From NCBI GenBank assembly GCA_028820935.1, contig JAPPHZ010000009.1:62001-126000 (forward strand): a stretch of 64,000 nucleotides of DNA. The letters run 5' to 3'. Numbering within the stretch: the first letter of the stretch is position 1; each line of letters starts with the position of its first letter. Origin of the DNA: a bacterium. Its GTDB lineage: Bacteria; Actinomycetota; Acidimicrobiia; Spongiisociales; Spongiisociaceae. Shown one piece after another: positions 7,457-16,312 of the stretch. The notes beneath the pieces were generated by a model that had not been told where the DNA came from, ran no database searches, and saw nothing but the letters and a program-made list of their open reading frames with translations. The position numbers and the translations under genes are program-made.

Positions 7457-9049
7457 CTACGGCGCCGGGGCGTGGGTGGGGTCTACCCAGTCGGGGCTGT
7501 TGACCTCGTCGAATAGCCGTGTGATGTCATCGGACGGGGGTGCCGTCACCAGGGTCACCGCGATGGCCAGGGCCGTTGCCGCCGCGAAGCCGGGAACGGC
7601 CGGGTTGATCGCCCATATTCCGAGGTCGGCAACGCTTCGGACCGCGGACGCCAGCCCGAGAGACGCCGTCAGGTCAAGTAGGCCCTGGTTGCCCAGATCC
7701 ATCAGCCACCAGAAGGTGGAGACCACGGTGCCCGAGATGACACCCGTGAAGGCCCCCGCCAGGTTGAAGCGCCTCCAGTACAGGGCCATGACGGTTACCG
7801 GACCGAAGGCCGCGCCCATGCCGCCCCAGGCCAGTGACACCAGGGCGAACACCGACTCCGGCGAGAGGATCGAGATCACGGCGGCCACCACGCCGACCGC
7901 AACCAGCAACAGCCTCCCGACCGTCACCTGCCGTTCGGCTCGCACTCGCTCCGTGATCCGCTTGAGCAGTGGCATGTCTCTCGAAGCGATGGCGGATGCC
8001 AGCAACAGTTGCGAGTCGGCGGTGCTCATGACGGCCGCCGCCACCGCCGTCAGCAGCAGGCCGCCCACGATGGGGTGGAAGAAGACCGACGAGACCACCA
8101 GGTAGAGCCGCTCCGAGTCGGGAATGTCCACGCCTCGGGCGGCGAGGGCCGGCGCGGCGACCAGACCCGCCAGCAGCCCGAACGAGAACACGAGCGCCGC
8201 CCAGCCCACGTTTATGTAGGTACTACGAGGAATCAGCCGTTCTTCTCTTATGGCCATGAACCGCGCCAGGAGCCTGAGGGCTCCGAAGGTGCCCAGTCCC
8301 CAGCCGAGGGCGGATGCGTAGGGCGTCCAGCCCAGTCCGTCTCCGGCTGCGTCCGTGAACGGGTTCCAGAACCCGGGAGCGGCATTCTCGAGACCCTGGA
8401 AGGGGTTGCTCGTGTTCAGAGTGAGGGTCAAGGCGATGATGACGAACCCGCCCAGCATGAGGAGGGCCTGGAAGACATCGGTCCGGGACACGGCCACAAA
8501 CCCCATGAACGTGTAGGACAGCAGGGCGAGCAGGGTGACGAGGATCGCCATGTTGTGGGCAGCGCCGGTGGGATCCAGGTCGAAGACTTCCTCGAGGAGC
8601 TTGGCGCCCGCGATCAGCCCCGAGCAGACGTAGAGCGTGATGAAGTAGAGGCTGATCGCGGCGGCCAAACCGCGCAACGTGCCGCTGGTGTCCCGGAAGC
8701 GTTTCTCCCAGAACTCCGGGATGGTCAGCGCATCGTCGGCCGCGATGGTGTAACGCCGGAGGCGTTTGGCCATGACGATCCACACCAGCCAGATGCCCAC
8801 CACGAGCCCGGCCACCGTCCAGAGGTGCATGAGACCGCCGGCGAAGGCCAGCGCCGGCAACACCAGCATGGTCCAGCCGCTGGCGTTGGAAGCACCGGCG
8901 CTCAGGGCGATGGTGAAGGCACCGAGCCTTCGCCCGCCCAGGACGTAGTCGCCCATGTTCGCCACGCCGTCTGACCGGTAGAGGACGATGCCGATGAGGA
9001 CGACGGAGTACAGGGCGAAAACGATCAGCGTCCAAGCCCAATCGGCCAT
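7457..9049 (-). CDS. Sodium:solute symporter (SSS family, PutP-like)
   Basis: A 530-residue integral membrane transporter with about 13 hydrophobic segments, as expected for the SSS fold. Family features are the early GDYVLGGRRLGAFTIALSAGASNASGW (Na+-binding TM1), PEFWEKRF after the first cytoplasmic loop, TADSQLLLASA in TM8 (Na2-site Ser/Thr) and LAWGGMGAAFGPV. These match proline/Na+ symporters best, but substrate specificity within SSS is not reliable from sequence. It is a single minus-strand gene. The 102-bp downstream stretch (7355-7456) shows no gene. Confidence 0.88.
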   Translation of the reverse strand: MADWAWTLIVFALYSVVLIGIVLYRSDGVANMGDYVLGGRRLGAFTIALSAGASNASGWTMLVLPALAFAGGLMHLWTVAGLVVGIWLVWIVMAKRLRRYTIAADDALTIPEFWEKRFRDTSGTLRGLAAAISLYFITLYVCSGLIAGAKLLEEVFDLDPTGAAHNMAILVTLLALLSYTFMGFVAVSRTDVFQALLMLGGFVIIALTLTLNTSNPFQGLENAAPGFWNPFTDAAGDGLGWTPYASALGWGLGTFGALRLLARFMAIREERLIPRSTYINVGWAALVFSFGLLAGLVAAPALAARGVDIPDSERLYLVVSSVFFHPIVGGLLLTAVAAAVMSTADSQLLLASAIASRDMPLLKRITERVRAERQVTVGRLLLVAVGVVAAVISILSPESVFALVSLAWGGMGAAFGPVTVMALYWRRFNLAGAFTGVISGTVVSTFWWLMDLGNQGLLDLTASLGLASAVRSVADLGIWAINPAVPGFAAATALAIAVTLVTAPPSDDITRLFDEVNSPDWVDPTHAPAP

Positions 9050-9297
9050 GCGAGACCCCCTACCTCGATTCGTAGCCGTACCCAGGGTCGCCTGTAGAGC
9101 CGAACCCGCCCTACCGGCACGGCGAGGGATTACCGCAGTATACGGCCAGGCTCCCCGGATCCTTGCCAGCCGTCCTCTCCGTGCCCGGCGTCGGGGTGGG
9201 CATCGAAGAAACCCGGCTCACCGGGTATCGAGCCCATGTACCGGTACCCACCGCTCCCGGCGATAATGCACGCCGGCAGCGAACAGAAGGAGCCAGC

Positions 9298-10107
9298 ATG
9301 CCGGAGTCGGCATCGACATACACGATGGGCTATGACGAGGATTTCCTGCAGATGCTCCACTGGCGCAGCGCGGAGACGCATGCCAAGCACCTGCTCCCGC
9401 ACCTCGAACCCGGCCTCAGCGTGCTCGACTTCGGCTGCGGGCCCGGGACCCTGTCGGTGGGCCTGGCCAGGGCCGTGGAGCCCGGCGAGTTCCACGGCGT
9501 CGACATCGAGCCGTCTCAGATCGAGATGGCCCGGGCCGCTGCCGGAGCCGGCGGGCACGGCAACGCTTCGTTCCAGGTGGCGGACGCCACCGATCTTCCC
9601 TTCGACGACGACACGTTCGACGTGGCCCACTGCCATACCGTCCTGATGCATGTTCCGGACACCCACGCCGTCCTGGCCGAGGTCAAGAGGGTTCTCAAGC
9701 CCGGCGGGATCATCTCCTGCCGCGAACTGATAGCTGCGTCCAGCTTCTCGGAACCCGCCTACAGCCTGGCGGGAGCATGGGAGACGTTCACGAAGCTGGT
9801 GATCGCCAACGGCGGGCACCCCCAGATGGGGAGGGAACTCAAAGCCAAGCTGCTGGACGGCGGATTCGTGGATGTACAGGCGACTGCCTCCGTCGACATG
9901 TTCAGCACCCCCGAAGCCAGAGCCGTTCTCGACGCTGTGATCACCGAGTGGTTCTTCTCCCCCAAGGTGATGGCCGCTGCCACCGCATCCGGGTTGGCCA
10001 CCCAAGAACAGTTCGACACTTGGAAGGTCGACCAGGCGAGGTGGCGAGACCATCCGGGAGCGCTGGGCGCCATCGCCTTCGGCGAGGCCATAGCCACCAA
10101 GCCGTGA
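9298..10107 (+). CDS. SAM-dependent class I methyltransferase
   Basis: A 269-residue methyltransferase of the UbiE/Methyltransf_11 type. Motif I is VLDFGCGPGTLSVGLA (about residues 43-58), the acidic loop is HGVDIEPSQIEMARAAA, motif II is the ADATDLPFDDDTFDVAHCHTVLMHVPD stretch, and motif III is EVKRVLKPGGIISCRE. The frame is open to 9163, but the ATG at 9298 has AGAAGGAG (9285-9292) just upstream and the earlier part has no family character. The acceptor is unknown; menaquinone or secondary metabolism are possible. The 248-bp gap upstream (9050-9297) holds no gene; GATAAT at 9261-9266 could be its -10. Confidence 0.85.
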   Translation: MPESASTYTMGYDEDFLQMLHWRSAETHAKHLLPHLEPGLSVLDFGCGPGTLSVGLARAVEPGEFHGVDIEPSQIEMARAAAGAGGHGNASFQVADATDLPFDDDTFDVAHCHTVLMHVPDTHAVLAEVKRVLKPGGIISCRELIAASSFSEPAYSLAGAWETFTKLVIANGGHPQMGRELKAKLLDGGFVDVQATASVDMFSTPEARAVLDAVITEWFFSPKVMAAATASGLATQEQFDTWKVDQARWRDHPGALGAIAFGEAIATKP

Positions 10108-10133
10108 CTACGAGGTCGGTCATCTCGGCCGGA

Positions 10134-10529
10134 TCACACCTCGACGATTCGGGCTCGTGCGTCCAGGACAGAGAGCAGCATCCCCAACTCACCGGAGTCG
10201 GATGTCAGCAGCGTGACCTCCTCGTCCGAACGCCGAGCCCGAGCCACCGCGGGCGCAACGGACGCATCGATCACGTCGCTCGTAGCCGCCCGGCCACACA
10301 GTTGGCCGCCGGCGCGAGCCGTCGCTCCGTCGAGAACGACCTCGTTGCATCGGTTGAGCGTTCGCGATAACAGGGCTTGGCGGTCCGGGCTCCTCCACGC
10401 CTGGCCGATCACGCCGGTGGGTACATGAACCGCTTCGCCCCTGGCGAAAGCGGCCTCGAGCGCTGCCAGGACTTCTCGGTTGCCGCGATCCACCTGGATC
10501 AGGGCGCCCGCGTCGAGCACCAGGGTCAC
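10134..10529 (-). CDS. PIN-domain protein, VapC-like toxin
   Basis: A 131-residue PIN-fold ribonuclease. Conserved acidic residues are the Asp in LVLDAGAL (D6), the acidic position in DVIDASVA, and the Asp in LLTSDSGEL near the C-terminus. The GTG start lies 3 bp after the stop of the preceding antitoxin-like gene, the classic antitoxin-first arrangement. The pair sits downstream of the meta-cleavage operon on the same strand but has its own promoter (10909-10937). It is converged upon by the methyltransferase gene with a 26-bp gap. The RNA target cannot be predicted. Confidence 0.8.
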   Translation of the reverse strand: MTLVLDAGALIQVDRGNREVLAALEAAFARGEAVHVPTGVIGQAWRSPDRQALLSRTLNRCNEVVLDGATARAGGQLCGRAATSDVIDASVAPAVARARRSDEEVTLLTSDSGELGMLLSVLDARARIVEV

Positions 10530-10532
10530 CGT

Positions 10533-10901
10533 CTACCTACCTAGGATGGCGCGGCCCCGCCGAAGCTCCTCCTCGGTGAATGCCCCGTTCTCCGCCTGCC
10601 ACTCCTCCATCAGTTCGCGGAAGCCCTCCGCCGCTTCGCGCCGCCACTCCGGACCGTAGCGGAGCCTGTCCCGTCGGTCCGCCGCCTCGAAGGCCTTCTC
10701 CATGAGGTCGGCCAGCACCGGATCCTCAGGGCGGCCCATGCTGATGATCTGGATCGCTACCAGACCTGAAGGCTCCGGTGATCCGGCGGGCCGATGCGCA
10801 GCCGGATCCGTCCGATCCTCGTCGCCAACCGGTGGATCGGGCGTCCGAGGGGACTGGACGATGCCGTCGTCGAGCGAATCGGCAAGAACTGTGGTTTCCA
10901 T
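10533..10901 (-). CDS. Putative antitoxin of the PIN toxin
   Basis: A 122-residue protein whose last 65 residues are highly charged and helical (ADLMEKAFEAADRRDRLRYG, REAAEGFRELMEEWQAENG, TEEELRRGRAIL). This is typical of VapB-type antitoxin C-termini that wrap the toxin. The first 50 residues are low in complexity, with many Pro and Asp, and no DNA-binding motif is recognised. The start ATG at 10901 is chosen because a TAGACA-17-TACATT promoter ends 7 nt before it. A shorter form from the ATG at 10739 (68 residues) is possible and would retain the whole conserved part. The antitoxin role is inferred from position and composition. Confidence 0.65.
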   Translation of the reverse strand: METTVLADSLDDGIVQSPRTPDPPVGDEDRTDPAAHRPAGSPEPSGLVAIQIISMGRPEDPVLADLMEKAFEAADRRDRLRYGPEWRREAAEGFRELMEEWQAENGAFTEEELRRGRAILGR

Positions 10902-10908
10902 ACCGGAC

Positions 10909-10937
10909 AATGTACAGAGCCTTGTTGGAGATGTCTA
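10909..10937 (-). promoter_or_regulatory. Leaderless promoter of the toxin-antitoxin pair
   Basis: On the minus strand: TAGACA (10937-10932), a 17-bp spacer, TACATT (10914-10909), then 7 nt to the ATG at 10901. It lies partly in the gap after the HAD gene stop, so the pair can be transcribed independently of the meta-cleavage operon. Confidence 0.6.
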
Positions 10938-10946
10938 GACCCTCGT

Positions 10947-11597
10947 CTAGCGGTGCGTGGCCTCCGTCGGGCCCCGCCGAGGGTTCAGGTAGCTCACGAG
11001 GTCCGAGCAGCTGTCCGCGACTTGGGTGTGGTCGAAGAAGAAGCCGGGCATGCCGACCGCCTCGGCGCCGTCTAGGTTGACTTGCATGTCGTCCACGAAC
11101 AGGCACTCGGAGACGTGGAGGCCCATGCGGTCGGCGGTGGTCGTGTAGGTGAGGGGATGCGGCTTGCGAACCCCGAGGGTCACCACGTCTATGACCTGCT
11201 CGAACAGGTGCCTGTAGGGCCACGTGTCCCACCACCCGTAACCCAACCACTCGCTCGAGTCGTTCGAGAGGGTGGCCTGGCGGAACCGCCGGCCGAGGAT
11301 CTCGATGGTGGCCATCACCTCGGGACGCTCCGTACCCGTCCAGTCGATCTCCCTCGTCAGGTCCAGGGGGCGGCCGTTGGCGGCGCTGGTCTGCTGGTAC
11401 CTCTTCCAGTACTCCGTCTCGGTCAACTCCCCGGTCGAGCACTTGGCGTAGTCGGCGTCGCCCCCGGGCGAGAAGGGTCCCCGCGGCAGGGTGCCCGGAG
11501 GCCAGCCCCTGGATGCTTCGAGATCGTCGAGCAGCTCGAAAGGGGTCGGGTAGAGGATGCCTCCCATGTCCCAGATGACGGCCCGGATGTCAGCCAT
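10947..11597 (-). CDS. HAD-superfamily hydrolase in the meta-cleavage operon
   Basis: A 216-residue HAD hydrolase. Motif I is WDMGGILYPTPFE, motif II is TLSNDSSEW, motif III is RKPHPLTY and motif IV is FVDDMQVN. Motif I has the pattern DMGG, keeping the nucleophile Asp but with Gly at the usual general acid/base position, as in epoxide-hydrolase-N-like HADs. It is a paralogue of 6707-7354. The start overlaps the Rieske ferredoxin gene by 8 bp, so it belongs to the aromatic operon. A phosphatase acting on an aryl phosphate from the divergent phosphorylation module is an attractive but unproven role. Confidence 0.78.
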   Translation of the reverse strand: MADIRAVIWDMGGILYPTPFELLDDLEASRGWPPGTLPRGPFSPGGDADYAKCSTGELTETEYWKRYQQTSAANGRPLDLTREIDWTGTERPEVMATIEILGRRFRQATLSNDSSEWLGYGWWDTWPYRHLFEQVIDVVTLGVRKPHPLTYTTTADRMGLHVSECLFVDDMQVNLDGAEAVGMPGFFFDHTQVADSCSDLVSYLNPRRGPTEATHR

Positions 11598-11961
11598 CCC
11601 CGCGGTCCCACTCCCGGGCGTGCTCCAGCATCACCTCCCGCATGGACCGGGGCGGCTCGGGCTCGGGTAGATCGACGAGGACCGTGCCCGACTCGATCCT
11701 GACCGGGTAGGAGTCGAGCCGGAGCTCCGGCTCCCCGCACTTGGCGCCCGTGTCCGCCTCGTAGCGCCAGAAGTGGAGCGGGCAGGTGATGACCCCGTCC
11801 TTGACGAGCCCGCCGGCCAGCCGAGACGCCTGGTGCAGGCACTCGTTCCGGTAGGCGTAGGCCCGATCGCCGACCCGGACCACTACCGCCCGCCCATCCC
11901 CGATCTCGACACAACTGTTGGTGGGCAGGTCCTCGACGGGGCCGGCGCTAACCGTCGGCAA
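11590..11961 (-). CDS. Rieske [2Fe-2S] ferredoxin
   Basis: A 123-residue soluble Rieske protein. The cluster ligands are C41/H43 (CLH) and C60/H63 (CPLH), with 16 residues between the two pairs as in bacterial Rieske ferredoxins and oxygenase N-domains. The start is TTG at 11961, 4 bp after the dehydrogenase stop, with GAGG just upstream in the end of that gene; no in-frame ATG exists. It could carry electrons to the Rieske oxygenase at 26006-27316. No dedicated flavin reductase is seen in the window. A nitrite-reductase-small-subunit-like role is the main alternative. Confidence 0.85.
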   Translation of the reverse strand: MPTVSAGPVEDLPTNSCVEIGDGRAVVVRVGDRAYAYRNECLHQASRLAGGLVKDGVITCPLHFWRYEADTGAKCGEPELRLDSYPVRIESGTVLVDLPEPEPPRSMREVMLEHAREWDRGDG

Positions 11962-11965
11962 CGCC

Positions 11966-13417
11966 TCAACCGTCCAGCTTCATCACCACAGCCTTGGATT
12001 CGCTGAAGAATTCATAGCTGTACTCGCCCCCCTCCCGGCCGACACCGGAGTCCCCATAGCCGCCGAAGGGCGCCCGCAGATCTCGCACGAAGAAGCAGTT
12101 GACCCACATCGTGCCGGCCCGCACCTCCCGGGCGACCTTGTGGGCGGTGTTCACGTTGGTGGTCCACACCATCGCCGCCAATCCATAGCGGGTGTCGTTG
12201 GCCATCTCGATCGCCTCGTCGACCTCGTCGAAGGGGATGATCATCTCGACCGGCCCGAAGATCTCGTCCTGGCAGGACCGCATGTGGTTGTCGGCATCGG
12301 CGAAGATGGTCGGCGCCACGTAGTTCCCGCTCGCCAGGGCGCCTTCGGTGACCCGGTAGCCGCCCGTCATCAGCTTGGCCCCCTCCTCCTTGGCCAGGTC
12401 GATGTACGACAGCACCTTCTCCATGTGCTCCCGGGTTACCAGCGGGCCCATGCCGGTAGCGGGATCGAGCGGGTTGCCCACCACGTACCGCTCGGCGCCG
12501 TCCACCATCCGCGCCACGAACTCGTCGTAGACGGGACGCTGGACGAGCAGGCGGGCGCCGGCCAGGCACACCTCGCCCTGGTTGGTGAAGATGCCCCGGA
12601 GCGAACCGGCGACGGCCTTGTCCAAGTCGGCATCGGCGCAGACGATGTTGGGCGAGTTGCCGCCCAGCTCGAACGACAGCTTCTTAAGGCTCGGCGCCGC
12701 GGCCGCCATGATGGCCTTGCCGGTGGCCGACTCGCCGGTGAAGGTGATCCCGTCCACATCGGGATGCCGGACCAGCGCCTCGCCGGCCTCCTCCGGCCCG
12801 AAGCCGTGGACCAGGTTGAACACCCCGTCGGGCAGGCCGGCGTCCCGGCAGATCTCCGCCAGCAGGGTGGCGGTCACCGGGGACTGCTCGGCCGGCTTGG
12901 CCACCACCGTGCAGCCGTAGGCGAGGGCCGGCGCCACCTTCCAGGTGAGGAGCATCAGGGGGAAGTTCCATGGCGAGATGGCGCCCACCACCCCGAGGGG
13001 CTCCCGCAGTTCGTAGGTGAGGACCCCGTCCCAGGGCTTCGAGAAGGCCTTGGTGTGGGCGTGCTCGGCGGCGTCGGCGAAGAAGCGGAAGTTGTGGGCG
13101 GAGCGGGGGATGTCCTTGGAGCGAGCAGCCGAGATCGGCTTACCCATGTCCCGGACCTCCCACTCCGCCAACTCGTCTAGGCGGGCCTCGATCCCCTCGG
13201 CCACCCGGTACAGGGCCTGGCGGCGCTCGGCGGGGTCCATCGATGCCCAAGCCGGCAGCGCGGCCCGGGCCGTTCCGACCGCCCGGTCCACGTCCTCGGC
13301 GTTCCCTCTGGCTACGGTCGCGATCGGGGCGTTGTCGATGGGGCTCACCGACTCGAACGTCTCGCCGGAGGACGGGTTCTCGAACCGGCCCCCGATGAAG
13401 TTCCGCAGCGTGATCAT
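11966..13417 (-). CDS. 2-hydroxymuconic semialdehyde dehydrogenase
   Basis: A 483-residue NAD-dependent aldehyde dehydrogenase, the oxidative branch enzyme turning 2-hydroxymuconate semialdehyde into 2-hydroxymuconate. Catalytic residues are N151 (SPWNFP), K174 (VVAKPAEQSP), E250 (FELGGNSPNIV) and the nucleophile C284 (GEVCLAG). Assignment within the ALDH superfamily rests on the GEVCLAG active-site form seen in XylG/DmpC/AmnC-type enzymes and on the neighbours (tautomerase, decarboxylase, hydratase, aldolase). The start ATG overlaps the tautomerase stop by 4 bp. A betaine- or muconate-type aldehyde dehydrogenase would be the alternative outside this context. Confidence 0.87.
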   Translation of the reverse strand: MITLRNFIGGRFENPSSGETFESVSPIDNAPIATVARGNAEDVDRAVGTARAALPAWASMDPAERRQALYRVAEGIEARLDELAEWEVRDMGKPISAARSKDIPRSAHNFRFFADAAEHAHTKAFSKPWDGVLTYELREPLGVVGAISPWNFPLMLLTWKVAPALAYGCTVVAKPAEQSPVTATLLAEICRDAGLPDGVFNLVHGFGPEEAGEALVRHPDVDGITFTGESATGKAIMAAAAPSLKKLSFELGGNSPNIVCADADLDKAVAGSLRGIFTNQGEVCLAGARLLVQRPVYDEFVARMVDGAERYVVGNPLDPATGMGPLVTREHMEKVLSYIDLAKEEGAKLMTGGYRVTEGALASGNYVAPTIFADADNHMRSCQDEIFGPVEMIIPFDEVDEAIEMANDTRYGLAAMVWTTNVNTAHKVAREVRAGTMWVNCFFVRDLRAPFGGYGDSGVGREGGEYSYEFFSESKAVVMKLDG

Positions 13418-13653
13418 GCCTCCCCCTCCGTGCTGGTGGTCTGCCCGCCCGCCGCCTGCCGTTCGGCCATCACCACCCGGGCGGGTCGCCCGGCGATGCC
13501 GAAGCCGTACGGCGCTATCTCGTTGACCATGATCCGTACGGTCTCGATAGGAGCGTCGAGGCTCCTGACCAGGGCGTCGGAGACTTCGGCGATCATGTTC
13601 TCGATCTGCTCCGGCGAGCGCCCTTCCATCAGGTTGACGGTCACTATCGGCAT
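13414..13653 (-). CDS. 4-oxalocrotonate tautomerase
   Basis: 2-hydroxymuconate tautomerase, converting 2-hydroxymuconate to 2-oxo-3-hexenedioate (4-oxalocrotonate). Met is followed directly by Pro (MPIVTVNLMEGRS), so the catalytic N-terminal proline would be exposed after Met removal. A conserved arginine follows in LMEGRS, with the helix EQIENMIAEVSDALVRSL and the VRIMVNEI strand after it. At 79 residues it is slightly longer than the usual 62, owing to a polar tail (AERQAAGGQ onward). Its stop overlaps the dehydrogenase start (ATGA). This gene pins the operon to the oxidative catechol meta-cleavage branch. Confidence 0.93.
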   Translation of the reverse strand: MPIVTVNLMEGRSPEQIENMIAEVSDALVRSLDAPIETVRIMVNEIAPYGFGIAGRPARVVMAERQAAGGQTTSTEGEA

Positions 13654-13681
13654 GACGACTCCTCTCTGCTCTTAGCGATGA

Positions 13682-14485
13682 CTACTCGTGGACCCGCATC
13701 GAAGCGGTGCCCAGGCGATCGATCTCGACGAGGACGGTCGTGCCGGGCAGGAGATCGACCGGACCCGTCAGGCCGCCGGAGATGATCAGGTAGCCGGCCT
13801 CCAGCCCCCGACCCGACCCCGCCAGCCGCCGCACGAGCCAGGCGACGCTGGCCGCCGGATGGCCGAGGGCGGCCGCACCGGACGACGTCTGGAACAGCTC
13901 CCCGTTCACCGTGACCACCGCCCCCACCCTGGACAGATCGAAGGCCGGCCTGGTAACCCGGCTTCCGAGCACCACCATCCCGGCTGACGAGTTGTCGGAC
14001 GTGTTGTCGAGCGCCCGGAACCGGAAATCCATAAACCGTGAGTCGACCACCTCGATGACCGGCATCACGTAGGCGGTCGCGGACAGGACGTCCTGCGCCG
14101 ACACGGCGGCGCCCTCCAGATCCTCGCCGAGCACGAAGGCGATCTCCGGTTCGGCCTTGGGGTGGATCAACTCGCCCAGCGACACCCGCCCGTCCGAGAC
14201 GATCATCGGGTCGGTGAGCCATCCGTAGTTGGGCGAGTCGACGCCCATGGCCTGCCGCATGGCTGCCGAGGTGAACCCGAGCTTGGCGCCCACCACCCGC
14301 TCGCCGGCGGCCAAGCGCAGGGCGACCCCGTGGTCGGCGATGGCGTAGGCATCGGCTTCGGTGAGTCCGGGATGATCGTCGGTCAACCGGGTGGTGGGGG
14401 TCCTGGACCGGCGGGCCTCGTCGAGCCGGCCGGCCAGTTCCGAGATGGTCTCCCGGTCGAGACCCGGCGCCGCGGGGCTTCTCAT
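13682..14485 (-). CDS. 4-oxalocrotonate decarboxylase / 2-oxopentenoate hydratase family, copy A
   Basis: A 267-residue member of the FAH-like hydratase/decarboxylase family, with metal ligands in the PKAEPEIAFVLG block (ExE) and the VIEVVDSR motif. The later segment DNTSDNSSAGMVVLGSR resembles the decarboxylase subgroup (XylI/DmpH), which turns 4-oxalocrotonate into 2-hydroxypenta-2,4-dienoate. The ORF extends far upstream, but the ATG at 14485 overlaps the preceding gene's TGA by 4 bp and begins the family homology. Two adjacent decarboxylase-like paralogues in one operon is unusual. Which is the true decarboxylase cannot be settled by eye. Confidence 0.82.
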   Translation of the reverse strand: MRSPAAPGLDRETISELAGRLDEARRSRTPTTRLTDDHPGLTEADAYAIADHGVALRLAAGERVVGAKLGFTSAAMRQAMGVDSPNYGWLTDPMIVSDGRVSLGELIHPKAEPEIAFVLGEDLEGAAVSAQDVLSATAYVMPVIEVVDSRFMDFRFRALDNTSDNSSAGMVVLGSRVTRPAFDLSRVGAVVTVNGELFQTSSGAAALGHPAASVAWLVRRLAGSGRGLEAGYLIISGGLTGPVDLLPGTTVLVEIDRLGTASMRVHE

Positions 14486-15270
14486 GCCACGGACAACCCG
14501 ACCGAGCCGATCCGGTCGAAGGAGGCGACCACCGAGTCTCCAGGGCCGATCGGGACCGCGCCGGTCAACGCCCCGGGCAGGACCACGGAACCGGCGGGGA
14601 GACCCCCGCCCCTCTCTGCCAGCTTCCGCACGAACCAGGCGACCGCCGCAGCCGGATGCCCCAGCACGGCGGCTCCGGCAGCGGTCCCCACCAACTCGCC
14701 GTTCTTCTCGAACACGCATCCCACCAATGACAGGTCGATGCTCCCGAGGGGTACGGGATTCCCGACCACGAAGGCGCCGGCGCTGCAGTTGTCGGCCACC
14801 ACGTCGGCCAGCGTGAACGAGTAACCCGCGAAGCGCGAGTCGAGGATGTCGAGCGCCGGCGCCACGGCGGCGGTGGCGGCAAGGACATCGTGCAGTCCCA
14901 CCGGCCCTTCGAGATCGCGAGACGTGATGAGGGCGATCTCCGGCTCGGCCCGCGGCTGGATCAGACGGCCGCTGTGGAGAGGTTGTCCGGGGTCCAGGCG
15001 GTGCCGGTCGGTCAGCCACCCGTACAGCGCTTCCGACACCCCCATCTGCTCCTGCTTGGCCCGGCTGGTCAGGCCGAGCTTGGCCGCGACGATGGTCCCG
15101 CCACCGGCCACGGCCCGCGCCAGAGCCGCATCCTGGATGTCGTAGGCGGCGTCGACGGTGAACTCGCGCTCGCTCGTCAGGGAGCTGATCGCGGTCCGGC
15201 TTTCGACTGCCTCTGCCAGCCTGGCCGCTAGTCCCTCCACCAGATCGCTCTGAGACTGGCGCTCATCCAT
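14482..15270 (-). CDS. 4-oxalocrotonate decarboxylase / 2-oxopentenoate hydratase family, copy B
   Basis: A 262-residue paralogue of copy A. Key blocks are AAKLGLTSRAKQEQMG, PRAEPEIALIT (metal-binding glutamates), DILDSRFAGYSFTLADVVADNCSAG and AAGAAVLGHPAAAVAW. ADVVADNCS is close to the XylI/DmpH-type decarboxylase signature. The ATG at 15270 is preferred over 15291 because AAGGGA lies just upstream and the upstream aldolase stop is at 15281. The last 4 bp overlap the copy A start. In known meta pathways decarboxylase and hydratase form a complex, so copies A and B could be partners. Confidence 0.82.
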   Translation of the reverse strand: MDERQSQSDLVEGLAARLAEAVESRTAISSLTSEREFTVDAAYDIQDAALARAVAGGGTIVAAKLGLTSRAKQEQMGVSEALYGWLTDRHRLDPGQPLHSGRLIQPRAEPEIALITSRDLEGPVGLHDVLAATAAVAPALDILDSRFAGYSFTLADVVADNCSAGAFVVGNPVPLGSIDLSLVGCVFEKNGELVGTAAGAAVLGHPAAAVAWFVRKLAERGGGLPAGSVVLPGALTGAVPIGPGDSVVASFDRIGSVGLSVA

Positions 15271-15280
15271 TGGCGGTCCC

Positions 15281-16312
15281 TTATCCCGCAAACGCAGGTT
15301 GGGCCGCCGCAGCCCGGCGCTGCAGCTCCATCGCCACGTCGATGATCATGTCCTCCTGGCCACCCACCACTCTCCGCTCCCCCAACTCGAGCAGGATGTC
15401 CCTGGTGGGGACCCCGTACCTCTCGGCCGCCCGCTTCGCGTGGAGAAGGAACGACCCGTAGACGCCCGCGTAGCCCAGGAGTAGCCCGTCACCGTCGATG
15501 ACTCCCTGCTCGGGACGGATGGGGCGCACTGCCCGGTCTGCCACCTCGATGAGGGAGATCGGATCGATGCCGGTCTCCCAGCCGGTCTTCTCGCAGGCAG
15601 CCACCAGGACCTCGGTCGGGCAGTTCCCGGCCCCGGCGCCCAGACCGGTCATGCACCCGTCGATCTGGTCCACCCCTTCCTCAAGGGCGGCCAGTGAGTT
15701 GGCGACCGCCAGGGACAGGTTGTTGTGGGCATGGACTCCCACCTGGCATGACAGGCCGTCCTTGAGGGCGGCCACCCGGCGGCGGGCGTCGTCGATGGTC
15801 ATCGCCCCGGCCGAGTCGACCGTGTAGACCACGTCCGCCCCGTACGACTCCATGAGCCGCGCCTGTTCGAGCAGCGCCTCCGGTTCGATCATGTGGGACA
15901 TCATCAGGAACCCCACCGCCTCCATGCCCAACTCCTTGGCCAGAGCGATGTGCTGCTCGGAGATGTCGGCCTCGGTGCAATGGGTGGCGACGCGGGCAAC
16001 CCGGACGCCCATCCCCGCGACCCGACGCAGGTCGTCCTTCACCCCGATGCCCGGGAGCATCAGCACAGCGATCTTGGAGTCGACCGCCGCCTCGACAGCC
16101 GTCCTGATCAGGTTCATCTCGTTGGTGTGGGAAAAGCCATAGTTGAAGGATGAACCGCCCAGCCCGTCGCCGTGGGTGACCTCGATGACCGGAACACCGG
16201 CCCGGTCCAGCCCGGTCACGACCCGCCGGACCTGGTCCTCGGTGAGCTGGTGGGCCACCGCGTGCGAGCCGTCGCGCAGGGTGGAGTCGGTGAGGCGGAA
16301 GGCGGCGGTCAT
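15281..16312 (-). CDS. 4-hydroxy-2-oxovalerate aldolase
   Basis: A 343-residue DmpG/BphI-type aldolase, splitting 4-hydroxy-2-oxopentanoate into pyruvate and acetaldehyde and channelling the aldehyde to its dehydrogenase partner. The TIM barrel begins with [16 protein letters not shown] (Mn-binding Asp and catalytic Arg), followed by [17 protein letters not shown]. The metal-binding [16 protein letters not shown] is the HxH motif, and [16 protein letters not shown] closes the barrel. The true start ATG at 16312 overlaps the acetaldehyde dehydrogenase stop (ATGA); the longer open frame is not coding. The C-terminal communication domain is present. Confidence 0.94.
   Translation of the reverse strand: MTAAFRLTDSTLRDGSHAVAHQLTEDQVRRVVTGLDRAGVPVIEVTHGDGLGGSSFNYGFSHTNEMNLIRTAVEAAVDSKIAVLMLPGIGVKDDLRRVAGMGVRVARVATHCTEADISEQHIALAKELGMEAVGFLMMSHMIEPEALLEQARLMESYGADVVYTVDSAGAMTIDDARRRVAALKDGLSCQVGVHAHNNLSLAVANSLAALEEGVDQIDGCMTGLGAGAGNCPTEVLVAACEKTGWETGIDPISLIEVADRAVRPIRPEQGVIDGDGLLLGYAGVYGSFLLHAKRAAERYGVPTRDILLELGERRVVGGQEDMIIDVAMELQRRAAAAQPAFAG

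Noticed and set aside
11918-13180. 420-codon open frame on the plus strand opposite the semialdehyde dehydrogenase
   Set aside because: Composition (Gly/His/Val/Asp/Arg repeats) is the usual antisense image of a high-GC gene, and the minus-strand gene is unmistakable.
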